Assembly (NCBI GenBank): GCA_900472575.1
Contig: UCIV01000001.1
Span: 62,001-126,000, forward strand
Origin: Hyphomicrobiales bacterium
GTDB lineage: Bacteria; Pseudomonadota; Alphaproteobacteria; Rhizobiales; Rhizobiaceae
DNA length: 64,000 nt
Reading direction: 5' to 3'
The position numbers were made by a program, and so were the translations under genes. The notes below the pieces were generated by a model that was given only the letters and a program-made list of their open reading frames with translations, was not told the origin of the DNA and did not search any database. The first letter of the stretch is position 1, and every line of letters begins with the position of its first letter. Below are positions 7,106-16,155 of this stretch, in pieces.

Positions 7106-9025
7106 CTACCATCCTCCACCGCCTCCACCGCCGCCCCCGCCGCCGGAAAAACCGCCACCTGTCGAGAAGCCGGAGGAAGACGACGAGGATTTCGGGGTCG
7201 GGATGGTGGACTGGATGGTCTGCGACATGGATGACGAGAAGCCGCCGATGCGATCGCCAAAACTGCCGAAACCGTCACCGTGATACCAGGTCGAGCTATA
7301 GGCTGCGGCACCGGCGGCAACCGCCGTTGCCAGCCATGCCTCGAATGCCTCGCTCCACGGCTTCTCCACACCGAGCGCAACAGCATAGGGCAACAGCTTT
7401 TCGAAATGCTGCGGTGACATGGAAGGGGCGCCGGCCATGTTCATCCGGTCCTTTTCGGCAACCGTCAGATAGGTTCGCAGGCCTTCGATCTCATCCATCA
7501 GCTTGCGGCCGAGCGGGGTCGGCGCGCCCATCAGGAAGAAGAACAGCACATTGACAAGAACAAGGCCGCCGATGCCGGCGAAGACCGGCCACTGGCCATC
7601 CCCGATGCTGTCGATCATGCCGACGATGAAAGTCCCGCCGATGGAAAAGGCGACAAGGCCGAACATGGCAAGCGAGATGATCGCGACGATACGGGCGGCA
7701 ATGGTTTTCTTCCGCAGTAGCGACTTGCCGGCAGTGACCGCAAAGAAGGACCAGAAGCCTCCAAAGAGGACGGCGGGAAGCAGCAGGCCGAGATCATCCG
7801 GATCGATATCGCCAAAGATCAGCAGCGCGGCGGCGGCCATCAGGCTCAGGAGCACGCCAAGCACGATATAGGCGGTGTTATGCCGGTAATACTTGCCTCG
7901 ATGCTCCTTTTCGATCGCCTGGCGAAAGGCTTTGCCGATCTCCTGCACCCGCTCACCATTCGACTTCTCGATCGCGAACGTATCGCCGGCCGCCCCCATT
8001 TGGAACAGCATGCTCTTTTGTCCGGAGGGAAGATCCTTCAGCGGCTTTCTGTCGCTGATCCTGACGACAACCCGCGATTTGAGGTCTTCGAGCGTCAGAT
8101 AGCCTTTGACCGCGAGATCGAGCAGGCTGGCTGAAAATGCCGTCCAGCCGCCGCCGGAAAATCCCTTGTTGTCGATATAGTTGACCAGCGCCGGCGAGAT
8201 GCCGGCCGGTGTATCCCAGCGCGGCACGATGACGCCGCCTTGCGGGTCACGGCCAACTCTCCGCCAAACCATGAAGTAATAAAACGCAACGACGGCGAGG
8301 CCACCGAGGGCAAGGAACAGGTTAAGGTTGTCACGCCACCACCACGCACTCTCCTGATCCGCGGAAGGTGCTGTAACGATGCCCTTGGGGAAGCCGACGA
8401 CAATCGTGAGGCCTTCCTCACTGCCCAGCGGGCGGGTCGTGGTGAATGTCGCCTGGCTGCCAGAAGTGCTTGCGCGGACGTCGCGGGCGGTGGAACCGTA
8501 GGCACCGGTAAAGGCAGTGGTATCCGTGACCCTGCCACCCGGCAGCGTCACCCGCGCCGAAGCCTGTGCGATGCGGAACTGCCAGCCATTGCCGGTCGCG
8601 TTCCAGTACAGCTCGTCATGATTGTCGAAATAACGGATCTGCCGGTTGGTTCTGTAGGTGATGGCATAGGTGTGCACGCCGGGAGACAGAAAGGTGTTTT
8701 CGCCACCGGTATAGATGCGGATGCCACGGGAGATGGTTTCCGTGTGAAAGGCTTCCGGGCGGCCATCGCGGGTGACGGAGACGGGCTCGAAACCGACTCT
8801 GATCGTGCGGCCTTTCGCATCCTCCATGGTCATCGGGAAATCGCGAAATATGCCGCGGCGGATGCGGTTTCCCTCGGCGTTGACGGTGATCGTCTCGGTC
8901 ACAGTCAATTCGCCATCGGCAGCGATCCGGATATCCGAATTGTAGCTGCGGATATATTCCTCCGCAGCAGCCGGAAGGTAACCTGCCAGAGCCAAGGCAA
9001 GGGCGAGAACAAGGCGCCGAAACAT
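7106..9025 (-). CDS. DUF2207 membrane protein with poly-glycine C-terminus
   Basis: The 639-aa protein starts with a signal peptide (MFRRLVLALALALAGYLPA), followed by an extracytoplasmic beta-rich DUF2207 domain (about 25-210), a TM segment near 235-255, a cytoplasmic region and a cluster of hydrophobic segments (about 385-500). It ends in a glycine run (GGGFSGGGGGGGGGGGW, encoded at about 7109-7160), typical of this family. Function is unknown; DUF2207 proteins are frequently found beside LemA, as here (14-bp gap, same strand), and the two probably work together at the cytoplasmic membrane. The ATG is preceded by GGAGG. Confidence 0.85.
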   Translation of the reverse strand: MFRRLVLALALALAGYLPAAAEEYIRSYNSDIRIAADGELTVTETITVNAEGNRIRRGIFRDFPMTMEDAKGRTIRVGFEPVSVTRDGRPEAFHTETISRGIRIYTGGENTFLSPGVHTYAITYRTNRQIRYFDNHDELYWNATGNGWQFRIAQASARVTLPGGRVTDTTAFTGAYGSTARDVRASTSGSQATFTTTRPLGSEEGLTIVVGFPKGIVTAPSADQESAWWWRDNLNLFLALGGLAVVAFYYFMVWRRVGRDPQGGVIVPRWDTPAGISPALVNYIDNKGFSGGGWTAFSASLLDLAVKGYLTLEDLKSRVVVRISDRKPLKDLPSGQKSMLFQMGAAGDTFAIEKSNGERVQEIGKAFRQAIEKEHRGKYYRHNTAYIVLGVLLSLMAAAALLIFGDIDPDDLGLLLPAVLFGGFWSFFAVTAGKSLLRKKTIAARIVAIISLAMFGLVAFSIGGTFIVGMIDSIGDGQWPVFAGIGGLVLVNVLFFFLMGAPTPLGRKLMDEIEGLRTYLTVAEKDRMNMAGAPSMSPQHFEKLLPYAVALGVEKPWSEAFEAWLATAVAAGAAAYSSTWYHGDGFGSFGDRIGGFSSSMSQTIQSTIPTPKSSSSSSGFSTGGGFSGGGGGGGGGGGW

Positions 9026-9039
9026 CAGCGACCTCCGCT

Positions 9040-9591
9040 TTAGAATTTCACGCTGGGAACGGCGCGATCGGCCTCGTTTTCGATCTCGAAATACTCGCGC
9101 TTAGAAAAGCCGAAGGGGCCGGCGACAAGATTGGCGGGAAAGCTCTCGACCTTGATGTTCAGGTCACGCGCCGAGCCGTTGTAATAACGTCGCGCCATCT
9201 GGATCTCGCTTTCGATCGTCTCCAGCGAAGTCTGCAGCTCGGCGAAATTCTGGTTGGCCTTGAGGTCCGGATAGGCTTCTGCGAGCGCGAACAATTTGCC
9301 GAGCGCCTGGGAAAGCAGGCCTTCCGCCTGCGCACGACCGACGACATCGCCGGTGGGCACCGCCTGAGCCTGATTGCGCAGCTTCACCACCTCTTCAAGC
9401 GTGCCCTTCTCGTGAGCCGCATAACCCTTCACCGTCTCGATCAGGTTGGGGATGAGATCGGCGCGACGCTTAAGCTGTACGTCGATGCCGGACCAGGCCT
9501 CTTCCGCCATCTGCCGCGCGCGGACGAGGCCGTTATAAATGACGATGATGTAGAGAGCGACGAGCGCGATAAGGCCTAGCGCGATGTACAT
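9040..9591 (-). CDS. lemA: LemA family protein
   Basis: The 183-aa protein has one N-terminal TM helix (about residues 1-20) followed by the LemA helical domain with the signature AWSGIDVQLKRRADLIPNLI and VETVKGYAAHEKG. LemA proteins are inner-membrane-anchored and of unsettled function, often paired with DUF2207 or TPM-domain proteins, as here. The ATG immediately follows a G-rich hairpin and a T-run that also look like the glyQ terminator, so its ribosome-binding site (GGGGGA) is inside the hairpin arm. Confidence 0.93.
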   Translation of the reverse strand: MYIALGLIALVALYIIVIYNGLVRARQMAEEAWSGIDVQLKRRADLIPNLIETVKGYAAHEKGTLEEVVKLRNQAQAVPTGDVVGRAQAEGLLSQALGKLFALAEAYPDLKANQNFAELQTSLETIESEIQMARRYYNGSARDLNIKVESFPANLVAGPFGFSKREYFEIENEADRAVPSVKF

Positions 9592-9626
9592 AAAAAAATC
9601 CCCCGAGGTACCTAAACCGCGGGGGA
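9592..9626 (-). terminator. glyQ terminator hairpin overlapping the lemA ribosome-binding site
   Basis: On the minus strand TCCCCCG (9626-9620) pairs with CGGGGGA (9605-9599), followed by seven T (9598-9592), then directly the lemA ATG (9591). The 14-nt loop contains GGTACC. It has all parts of an intrinsic terminator but no spacer before the next start codon. Confidence 0.7.
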
Positions 9627-9676
9627 GACTATGTCGCTAAAGCCGGGTTGTCACCGGAAATTGATGATCGGCAGGA

Positions 9677-10633
9677 TCAGGCGGCCTTTTCGCCGAAATT
9701 CGCACCACCGGCATCCGTCAGCAGGAAAGCCTCGCCGCAGGCCTTTGCCAGCGTGCGGACGCGCAGGATGTAGCTCTGGCGCTCGGTGACCGAGATGACG
9801 CCGCGGGCATCAAGCAGGTTGAAGACGTGGGATGCCTTGATGCATTGGTCGTAAGCCGGGAAGACGCATTTGTGCAGCATCTGGTTGGCATTGTCGCCCG
9901 GTGCACCGGCAGCGAGAAGCGCCTGGCATTCCTTTTCCGCGTCGATGAAGTGGCGATGCAGCATTTCGGTATTGGCGTATTCGAAGTTATGGCGGGAATA
10001 TTCCTGCTCTGCCTGCAGGAAGACGTCGCCATAGGAAATCTTCTCTTCGCCTTCGCGGCCGTTGAAATTCAGGTCATAGACGTTGTCGACGCCTTGGACA
10101 TACATGGCGAGGCGTTCAAGACCATAGGTCAACTCGCCGGCAACCGGCGAGCATTCGATGCCGCAGACCTGCTGGAAGTAAGTGAACTGCGAGACTTCCA
10201 TGCCGTCGCACCAGCATTCCCAGCCGAGACCCCAGGCGCCGAGCGTCGGGCTTTCCCAGTCATCCTCGACGAAACGCACGTCATGCAGAAGCGGATCGAG
10301 GCCGATCGCCTTCAGCGAGCCGAGATAAAGCTCCTGCAGGTTGGAAGGGTTCGGCTTCAGGATGACCTGATACTGGTAATAATGCTGCAGGCGGTTCGGA
10401 TTTTCGCCGTAACGACCGTCGGACGGGCGGCGCGACGGCTGAACGTAAGCTGCCTTCCACGGCTTGGGACCAAGCGCACGCAAAGTGGTCGCGGGATGGA
10501 AGGTACCGGCACCGACCTCCATGTCGTAAGGCTGCAGAACGGCGCAGCCCTTGTCCGCCCAATAATTATGGAGCGTCAGGATAAGCGCCTGGAAGGAGCG
10601 CTTGGGGTCCATATGTTCTGGCAGATCGGTCAT
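9677..10633 (-). CDS. glyQ: glycine--tRNA ligase alpha subunit
   Basis: The 318-aa catalytic alpha chain of glycyl-tRNA synthetase contains the class II core signatures [40 protein letters not shown] and [14 protein letters not shown]. With GlyS it charges tRNA-Gly. I chose ATG 10633 ([14 protein letters not shown]); ATG 10639 two codons upstream is equally possible, and the further upstream frame is not conserved in character. A CTTGAC hexamer (10697-10692, minus strand) may be the -35 of its promoter. The gene is followed by an intrinsic terminator and lemA. Confidence 0.96.
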   Translation of the reverse strand: MTDLPEHMDPKRSFQALILTLHNYWADKGCAVLQPYDMEVGAGTFHPATTLRALGPKPWKAAYVQPSRRPSDGRYGENPNRLQHYYQYQVILKPNPSNLQELYLGSLKAIGLDPLLHDVRFVEDDWESPTLGAWGLGWECWCDGMEVSQFTYFQQVCGIECSPVAGELTYGLERLAMYVQGVDNVYDLNFNGREGEEKISYGDVFLQAEQEYSRHNFEYANTEMLHRHFIDAEKECQALLAAGAPGDNANQMLHKCVFPAYDQCIKASHVFNLLDARGVISVTERQSYILRVRTLAKACGEAFLLTDAGGANFGEKAA

Positions 10634-10716
10634 GGGCATATCGGCATCGTTTGATTGAGGATGCGGACGAGTGCCACGCGAGGGAGAACGGGTCAAGGAT
10701 TTATAGCCGAAGCCGC

Positions 10717-11121
10717 TCAGCGGAATGGATTTATGACCGTCAGCTGGCCATCGATGATGAGGCCATGGTGCAGGTCTTCCGAATAGTAAGCGCTGCAACC
10801 TGCGCTCCGCGCGGCCGCGACCATCAGCGCATCATAGAAGGCCAGCTTGTAACGCGGAGCCAACCGCAAAGCAGCTCTGGTGAATTCCGGCTCGACGGGC
10901 AAAATCAAACGCGCCGCAATCACGATATCTTCCACATGGCCGGACACCCGCTCCCACGACAAGTCCAGCTTACGGCGGCCAACATTTGCGAATTCGTTCA
11001 AGGCCTGCACGCTTAAAACAAACGGCCTCTTCATCAAACCCTGTGCTACGGACGACTTCTCGTCGTCAGCCAGAGCATAGACGAGAATATTCGTGTCCAG
11101 GAAATTGGCGATCGCCGGCAT
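10717..11121 (-). CDS. vapC: type II toxin, VapC-like PIN-domain ribonuclease
   Basis: The 134-aa PIN domain starts [17 protein letters not shown], with the first catalytic Asp in LDTN, a Glu in QALNEFANV, an Asp in [11 protein letters not shown] and a last Asp in YYSEDLHHG. All four acidic positions of the metal-binding site are visible. VapC toxins cleave RNA, often tRNA. The ATG at 11121 overlaps the antitoxin stop (TGATG), giving coupled translation. It lies directly upstream of glyQ on the same strand. Confidence 0.88.
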   Translation of the reverse strand: MPAIANFLDTNILVYALADDEKSSVAQGLMKRPFVLSVQALNEFANVGRRKLDLSWERVSGHVEDIVIAARLILPVEPEFTRAALRLAPRYKLAFYDALMVAAARSAGCSAYYSEDLHHGLIIDGQLTVINPFR

Positions 11122-11351
11122 CAACGTTCATTGGCCTCATCGCGATCAAATTTCCAGTTCGGCGGCAGCTTGAATTTTGAGGCCTTGATGCGTTCCAGCG
11201 CCTGCAGACGCTCTTCGTCGCGTCCGATTTCCAAGACAGGCCCCTCGGCGACACGGACTGTTATCTCATCGCCCTCCTTGAGGCCGAGCGATTTTGCCAC
11301 GTCGTCGGGTATCTGCACTGCCAGAGCGTCATTCCACTTTGTCACGCGCAT
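11121..11351 (-). CDS. vapB: AbrB/MazE-type antitoxin (VapB role)
   Basis: The 76-aa protein starts with a swapped-hairpin AbrB domain (MRVTKWNDALAVQIPDDVAK; LGLKEGDEITVRV) and ends with a charged tail likely to bind the PIN toxin. I chose ATG 11351 because GGAG sits 6 nt upstream; codons at 11357 and 11381 are also possible starts. It forms a two-gene operon with vapC and would autoregulate it. No operator palindrome was obvious. Confidence 0.83.
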   Translation of the reverse strand: MRVTKWNDALAVQIPDDVAKSLGLKEGDEITVRVAEGPVLEIGRDEERLQALERIKASKFKLPPNWKFDRDEANER

Positions 11352-11405
11352 GGTCATCTCCAGTCGGGATCTGCGCACCATAACAGAAAACCGCAGGCTT
11401 TTCAG

Positions 11406-11597
11406 CTATTCCTCTTCCTTCTTCACCCGATACTCGCCCGTCACCGGATCCTTCTCCAGCGTGCCGACGGCGCCGGTCTGGCGTTCCTTTTCCTGCTGCT
11501 TGCGGCGTGCCGTCAGTTTCTCCGCGTCCTTGATGAAGCGCTTGTAAAGCATCCATCCGCCGCAGATCAGCACGGCCATGAATATGAGCTGGGCCAT
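11406..11597 (-). CDS. small single-pass membrane protein, unknown function
   Basis: The 63-aa protein has one N-terminal hydrophobic helix (about residues 2-17) followed by a highly charged coiled tail with GTLEKDPVTGEYRVKKEEE at the end. The VTGEYRV tail resembles small Rhizobiales proteins that sit next to the S49 peptidase, as here (57 nt downstream of it, same strand). No function can be assigned. A G-rich AGGGG lies close to the ATG. Confidence 0.6.
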   Translation of the reverse strand: MAQLIFMAVLICGGWMLYKRFIKDAEKLTARRKQQEKERQTGAVGTLEKDPVTGEYRVKKEEE

Positions 11598-11654
11598 TTC
11601 CCCTCGAAGTCCTTATGCAAATGCGCCCCGCTCTCAAACGAGACGTGTCGGGCG

Positions 11655-12521
11655 TCAGAGCCCGTATCGGCTCCACAATGCCCTTTCTTCGATACTGGCG
11701 GCAAGTCCCGCCCCCGCCTGCGCGGCGATTTCACCAAAGGCGGGTGTGGTCATTTCCACGCCGGGCAGACGCTTGCCGAACAGGGTGCGGGCGCTGCCGA
11801 TCAGTTCGAGGCGGACATCCTTGCCGAAGCGGCGTTTCAAGACTTCGCGCATGTCGCCCAGCCCGTCAATCAGGCCGAGTTCCAGACTTTTCGAGCCCGT
11901 CCAGAACAGGCCGGAGAATATTTCCCCGTCATCGGACAGACGCTCCCCGCGGCGCATCTTGACCATGTCGATGAAGACCTTGTGGATCTCGACCTGCAGC
12001 GTCTTCAGATATTCGATATCGCTATCCTTTTCCGGCTGAAACGGATCGAGGATGACCTTGTTTTCACCGGCGGTATAGACGCGGCGCTCGATGCCGATCT
12101 TCTTCAGCATTTCAGGAAAACCGAAGCCGCCGGAGACGACACCGATCGAACCGACGATCGAGGTCGGGTCGGCAAAGATCTCGTCGCCCGCAAGCGCGAT
12201 CATATAGCCCCCGGAGGCCGCAACATCCTCGACGAAGATCAGCACCTTCTTCTGCTTTTCCTCGGCAAGCGCCCGGATGCGCTGGAAGATCAGCCGCGAC
12301 TGCACGGGCGAGCCGCCCGGGGAATTCACCGAGATGGCAACAACCGGAGCCTCCTTGTTGGCGAAGGCCTTTTCCAGCATCGGGGCTGCCGTCGCCAGGC
12401 TCAATGTCGGCTTGAACTGGTTTCCGCCCGTCATGATCGCGCCATGCAGGCGAACGACGGGTATCGCCAATCCCTTCTTGCGAAAACGCTTCGGGAGCAG
12501 ACGATTGAACAAGCCAGCCAT
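11655..12521 (-). CDS. S49 family serine peptidase (SppA/SohB type)
   Basis: The 288-aa peptidase is of the short SppA36/SohB form. The catalytic Ser is S103 in AASGGYMIA and the likely general-base Lys is K155 in TAGENKV; the oxyanion-site loop SVNSPGGSPVQS is present. Such enzymes degrade signal peptides or membrane proteins in the inner membrane. Here no N-terminal TM helix is obvious (MAGLFNRLLPKRFRKK is basic), so it may be peripheral. An AAGGA ribosome-binding site precedes the ATG. A small membrane protein gene follows in the same direction and may be co-transcribed. Confidence 0.9.
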   Translation of the reverse strand: MAGLFNRLLPKRFRKKGLAIPVVRLHGAIMTGGNQFKPTLSLATAAPMLEKAFANKEAPVVAISVNSPGGSPVQSRLIFQRIRALAEEKQKKVLIFVEDVAASGGYMIALAGDEIFADPTSIVGSIGVVSGGFGFPEMLKKIGIERRVYTAGENKVILDPFQPEKDSDIEYLKTLQVEIHKVFIDMVKMRRGERLSDDGEIFSGLFWTGSKSLELGLIDGLGDMREVLKRRFGKDVRLELIGSARTLFGKRLPGVEMTTPAFGEIAAQAGAGLAASIEERALWSRYGL

Positions 12522-12566
12522 TTAAGATCCTTCCAGAATATCGGTTCAGCAATGCATGTAGGCATT

Positions 12567-12592
12567 GGAACGGCAAGTGCAATCGCTGTGTT
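12567..12592 (+). promoter_or_regulatory. possible EcfG/RpoE2-type promoter upstream of mntH
   Basis: GGAAC (12567-12571), a 19-nt spacer and TT (12591-12592) fit the GGAAC-N18/19-TT pattern described for general stress promoters in rhizobia. It is 87 nt before the mntH start. The pattern is short and will occur often by chance. Confidence 0.25.
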
Positions 12593-12678
12593 CCAACGAA
12601 GGTTTACGGCTTATTGCGAATGACTTGCAATTTCATTCCAAACAAGCAAGATGCCGTTATTGCCCATCCGAGGATTAC

Positions 12679-14019
12679 ATGGATTTCTCCCGCATAAAGA
12701 CCGAGAGTGGCTGGCGGCAAGATGCCCGCGAGGCGTCGCTGTCGGATGTCTATCAATCGGTCAATGTCACCCGCCACGGCTCGAAACTGAGACGTGTCCT
12801 TGCCTTCGCGGGTCCGGGTTATCTGGTCGCAGTCGGTTACATGGATCCCGGCAACTGGGCCACCTCGCTCGCCGGCGGGTCGAAATTCGGTTACGCGCTG
12901 CTTTCTGTCGCGCTGCTTTCCAACCTGATGGCGATCGTGCTGCAATCGCTCTGCGCCCGACTGGCGATCGCCTCGGGCCGCGATTTGGCGCAAGCTTGCC
13001 GTGATGCCTTTCCGCGGTCGGTCTCGGTCGTTCTCTGGGCTTTGGCGGAGATCGCCATCATCGCCACGGACATTGCCGAGGTGATAGGCACCGCGATCGG
13101 GCTCAACCTGATTTTTGGCATCTCGCTGGAAGTCGGCGTTCTCGTCACCTCGCTCGACGTGTTTCTCATCCTCTATCTGCAGAGGCTCGGTTTTCGCTGG
13201 GTCGAGGCCTTCATCATTACCCTGCTCGGGGTCATCGCCGTCTGTTTCGGCGTGCAGATCTTCTTTGCAGATCCGGTTTGGTCTGAGGTCGCGTTCGGCT
13301 TCGTGCCGACGACGGAGATCGTCAAAAACCCCGAAATGCTCTATCTGGCGCTCGGCATTTTAGGCGCGACCGTCATGCCGCATAATCTCTACCTGCATTC
13401 CGGCATCGTGCAGACGCGTGATTTCGGCAAGACGGTGCCGGAAAAGCGCGAGGCGCTCAAATTCGCGACGATCGATTCCACGGTTGCGCTCACCTTCGCG
13501 CTGATGATCAATGCCGCCATTCTCATCCTTGCGGCAGCAGCCTTCAATGCCAACGGGCACACCAATGTGGTTGAACTCGGCCAGGCAAATGCGCTCCTGG
13601 CGCCCATCCTTGGCCTCGCTCTGGCGCCGGTCTTCTTCGGCATCGCCCTGCTCTGCTGCGGCCTCAACTCGACGGTGACGGCAACGCTTGCCGGGCAGAT
13701 CGTCATGGAAGGTTTTCTGCATATCAAGCTGAAGCCGTGGGTCCGGCGCGTGGTGACGCGGGCAATTGCGATCGTGCCGGCCGGTATCGTCACCATCTGG
13801 TATGGCGATGCTGGAACGTCCGAACTTCTGATCCTCACCCAGGTCGTGCTCAGCCTGCAGCTTTCCTTCGCCGTCTTTCCGCTGGTGATGTTCACCACCA
13901 GCAAGGCGAAGATGGGTGCGCTGGTCGCGCCACGCTGGCTGGCGGCACTTGCCTACCTGATCGCCCTCGCCATTGCCGCGCTCAATGTCAAACTGCTGAT
14001 CGACGTGGTGAGCGGCTGA
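12679..14019 (+). CDS. mntH: Nramp family divalent metal (Mn2+) transporter
   Basis: The 446-aa polytopic membrane protein (11 or so TM segments) contains the Nramp metal-site signature [10 protein letters not shown] in TM1 and the TM6 motif [13 protein letters not shown], with the Asp-Pro-Gly and Met-Pro-His of the transport site intact. MntH imports Mn2+ by proton symport. I chose ATG 12679 because GAGG precedes it; the longer upstream frame is not hydrophobic. Manganese genes of rhizobia are usually controlled by Mur; the leader holds TTGCGAATGACTTGCA-like sequence but I cannot claim a Mur box. Its 3' end overlaps the convergent methyltransferase gene by 32 bp. Confidence 0.92.
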   Translation: MDFSRIKTESGWRQDAREASLSDVYQSVNVTRHGSKLRRVLAFAGPGYLVAVGYMDPGNWATSLAGGSKFGYALLSVALLSNLMAIVLQSLCARLAIASGRDLAQACRDAFPRSVSVVLWALAEIAIIATDIAEVIGTAIGLNLIFGISLEVGVLVTSLDVFLILYLQRLGFRWVEAFIITLLGVIAVCFGVQIFFADPVWSEVAFGFVPTTEIVKNPEMLYLALGILGATVMPHNLYLHSGIVQTRDFGKTVPEKREALKFATIDSTVALTFALMINAAILILAAAAFNANGHTNVVELGQANALLAPILGLALAPVFFGIALLCCGLNSTVTATLAGQIVMEGFLHIKLKPWVRRVVTRAIAIVPAGIVTIWYGDAGTSELLILTQVVLSLQLSFAVFPLVMFTTSKAKMGALVAPRWLAALAYLIALAIAALNVKLLIDVVSG

Positions 14020-14821
14020 CAGTGCGACGCAGATAGGCCGAACGGCCATTGTTCAGGTCGTCGACATCGGCGCTGAACGAATGGCCGTCTGGACCATGCA
14101 CGACAAGCGGTGCGCGGAATATCAGCCTTGCCTTCGATCCCTTGATCGCCGTCACGAGAATGCGGGTCGCATCCTCGCCGGGGCGCGGATGGACGGGGGT
14201 GATTTCGACGCCGCCAAAACGCTTTCCGCAAGCTGCCAGAATATCGGCAATGGATTCAGGCCGTGCGATCAGCGACAGCTGCCCGCCGGATTTCATGATA
14301 GCGCCCGCAGTCTTCAGCCAGGCCTCGAACAGGCCATCCGTCATCGCATGCGCCTCTGCCTTCAGGTTGTCGGGGGTCCTGCGATCCCCGGCATGATTGA
14401 AGGGCGGGTTCATGATGACGTGATCGTGAACCTCGTCTTCAAGACCTGCTGCGACCCGGGCCTTGCCGGTCAGGCTCACGTCCGCCTCGAGCACATCCAC
14501 GCGGTCCGCCAGGAAGGCGTTTTCGGGCAGAGCGATGCTTCGTCTGGCATAATCCGCCATGACCGGAAATTTTTCGACCAGGAGGACGTGTGCCCCACCA
14601 AGCCGCGAGGCGACCGCGAGACCCGCCGCTCCTGCCCCGGAGCCTAGATCGGCAACGCTTGCTGGCCCGTCGCCCGATACCAGCGAGGCAAGCAGCATGG
14701 CGTCCACACCAGAGCGATGCCCTTCATTTTTCGGCTGTACAACGTGGAAGCGGCCACGATGGAAGGCATCGATGGTGAAGTCTACCTGCGGCTTGGACTT
14801 GATCAGATCGGATGTGCTCAT
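13988..14821 (-). CDS. class I SAM methyltransferase, TrmN6-like
   Basis: The 277-aa protein has motif [15 protein letters not shown], an acidic motif II in VLLVEKF and the N6-adenine/N5-glutamine motif NPPFNHAG. The arrangement with an N-terminal [14 protein letters not shown] matches the tRNA1(Val) A37 N6-methyltransferase (TrmN6/YfiC) family; the exact substrate is inferred. It overlaps the upstream DUF2007 gene by 4 nt (ATGA at 14821-14818) and overlaps mntH tail-to-tail by 32 bp, so mntH and this gene can produce complementary 3' ends. Confidence 0.85.
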   Translation of the reverse strand: MSTSDLIKSKPQVDFTIDAFHRGRFHVVQPKNEGHRSGVDAMLLASLVSGDGPASVADLGSGAGAAGLAVASRLGGAHVLLVEKFPVMADYARRSIALPENAFLADRVDVLEADVSLTGKARVAAGLEDEVHDHVIMNPPFNHAGDRRTPDNLKAEAHAMTDGLFEAWLKTAGAIMKSGGQLSLIARPESIADILAACGKRFGGVEITPVHPRPGEDATRILVTAIKGSKARLIFRAPLVVHGPDGHSFSADVDDLNNGRSAYLRRTVSRSPRRSAV

Positions 14822-15039
14822 GACCGCAGTTCGGTCTCCAGGCCGGCATCAGTAAGGATTGTGCGGGCCTCTTGCGAACGCGACTCTTCCACCAGAAGAC
14901 GGCGCTGCAGGAGGCCAAGCGAACCTTCCAGCACGCTCATCGACTGATCGGCGACGAGGCAATGTATGCCGGCATCTTTCATCAGGCTTTCCGCAAGTGA
15001 CAGCGTGACGACATCATTGGTGCGGATAAGCTCGATCAT
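14818..15039 (-). CDS. DUF2007 domain protein
   Basis: The 73-aa protein (MIELIRTNDVVTLSLAESLM at the start, then GLLQRRLLVEESRSQEA) matches the short DUF2007 family, thought to be a signal-transduction or regulatory domain related to PII-like folds. It is translationally coupled to the downstream methyltransferase (4-nt overlap) and divergent from the polyprenyl synthase gene across a 97-bp gap. The role is unknown; the coupling suggests it serves the methyltransferase. Confidence 0.82.
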   Translation of the reverse strand: MIELIRTNDVVTLSLAESLMKDAGIHCLVADQSMSVLEGSLGLLQRRLLVEESRSQEARTILTDAGLETELRS

Positions 15040-15136
15040 CAGGCACCCTTTCGTGAAAAGCCCTTTATGTTTTTGCCCTACCGCCCTATGACGACGTTAC
15101 TAGTCTCGTCTCATACATTTCCAGGGAGGCCTGAAC

Positions 15137-16153
15137 TTGGGCGTCGTCATACCGCTTGAAGAAGGCAAAAACAAATCTGCATCCGTAAAGCCGCTGGTGG
15201 ATCTCACCAAGGCGGACATGGATCGCGTCAACCAGCTGATCCTGTCTAAGGCCGGCTCGGATGTACAGATGATCCCGGAAGTGGCCAACCACCTGATCTC
15301 TTCCGGCGGCAAGCGGCTGCGCCCGATGCTGACGCTCGCATCGGCCTCGATGTTCGGTTACCAGGGCGAAGGCCATGTGAGGCTCGCGACCTCGGTCGAG
15401 TTCATGCATACGGCGACGCTTCTGCATGACGACGTGGTCGACGAAAGCGATCTGCGCCGCGGCAAGTCCACAGCACGGATGATCTGGGGCAATCAGGCAA
15501 GCGTTCTCGTCGGCGATTTTCTGCTCGGCCAGGCGTTCAAGATGATGGTCGATGTCGGTTCGCTCGAAGCGCTCGACGTGCTTGCGACAGCAGCCGCCGT
15601 GATCGCCGAAGGTGAAGTTCTGCAGCTTTCCGTCGCCAAGAATCTCGAAACGACCGAAGACGATTATCTCTCCGTCATCCGCGCCAAGACAGCGGCACTG
15701 TTTGCCGCGGCTGCCGAAGTCGGCCCGATCATCGCCAATGCAGACAAGGCAAGCCGTTCGGCCCTGCGCTCCTACGGCATGAACCTCGGTTATGCCTTCC
15801 AGATGGTCGACGATGCGCTGGATTATGGCGGCAATGCTGCTGATCTCGGCAAGAATGTCGGCGACGATTTCCGCGAGGGCAAGATCACACTTCCCGTCAT
15901 CCTCGCCTTCCGTCGCGGCACGCAGGAAGAACAAGCCTTCTGGCGCAGCGCCATCGAAAAGGGTGAAAGCAGCGACCAGAACCTCGAAAAGGCGCTAGGT
16001 CTGATTACCAGGCACGACGCGCTGAAGGATACGATCGCGCGCGCCCTGCATTACGGCAAGATCGCCCGCGATGCGCTGGCTCCGCTTCCGGCCGGTCCGC
16101 TGAAGGATGCGATGATGGAAGTCATCGACTTCACCATCCAGCGGGTGAACTGA
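15137..16153 (+). CDS. ispB: long-chain polyprenyl diphosphate synthase
   Basis: The 338-aa trans-isoprenyl diphosphate synthase has the first Asp-rich motif in LLHDDVVDESD and the second in QMVDDALDYGG, plus GGKRLRP for substrate binding. It makes the long side chain of ubiquinone from IPP and a short allylic starter; decaprenyl is the usual chain in rhizobia, but chain length cannot be read here. The start is a TTG at 15137 supported by GGGAGG 8 nt upstream. It may be alone in its transcript; a 12-bp hairpin lies just after the stop. Confidence 0.93.
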   Translation: MGVVIPLEEGKNKSASVKPLVDLTKADMDRVNQLILSKAGSDVQMIPEVANHLISSGGKRLRPMLTLASASMFGYQGEGHVRLATSVEFMHTATLLHDDVVDESDLRRGKSTARMIWGNQASVLVGDFLLGQAFKMMVDVGSLEALDVLATAAAVIAEGEVLQLSVAKNLETTEDDYLSVIRAKTAALFAAAAEVGPIIANADKASRSALRSYGMNLGYAFQMVDDALDYGGNAADLGKNVGDDFREGKITLPVILAFRRGTQEEQAFWRSAIEKGESSDQNLEKALGLITRHDALKDTIARALHYGKIARDALAPLPAGPLKDAMMEVIDFTIQRVN

Positions 16154-16155
16154 TC

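Noticed and set aside
7086..7283. proline-rich plus-strand frame
   Set aside because: It is the complement of the glycine-rich C-terminus of DUF2207.
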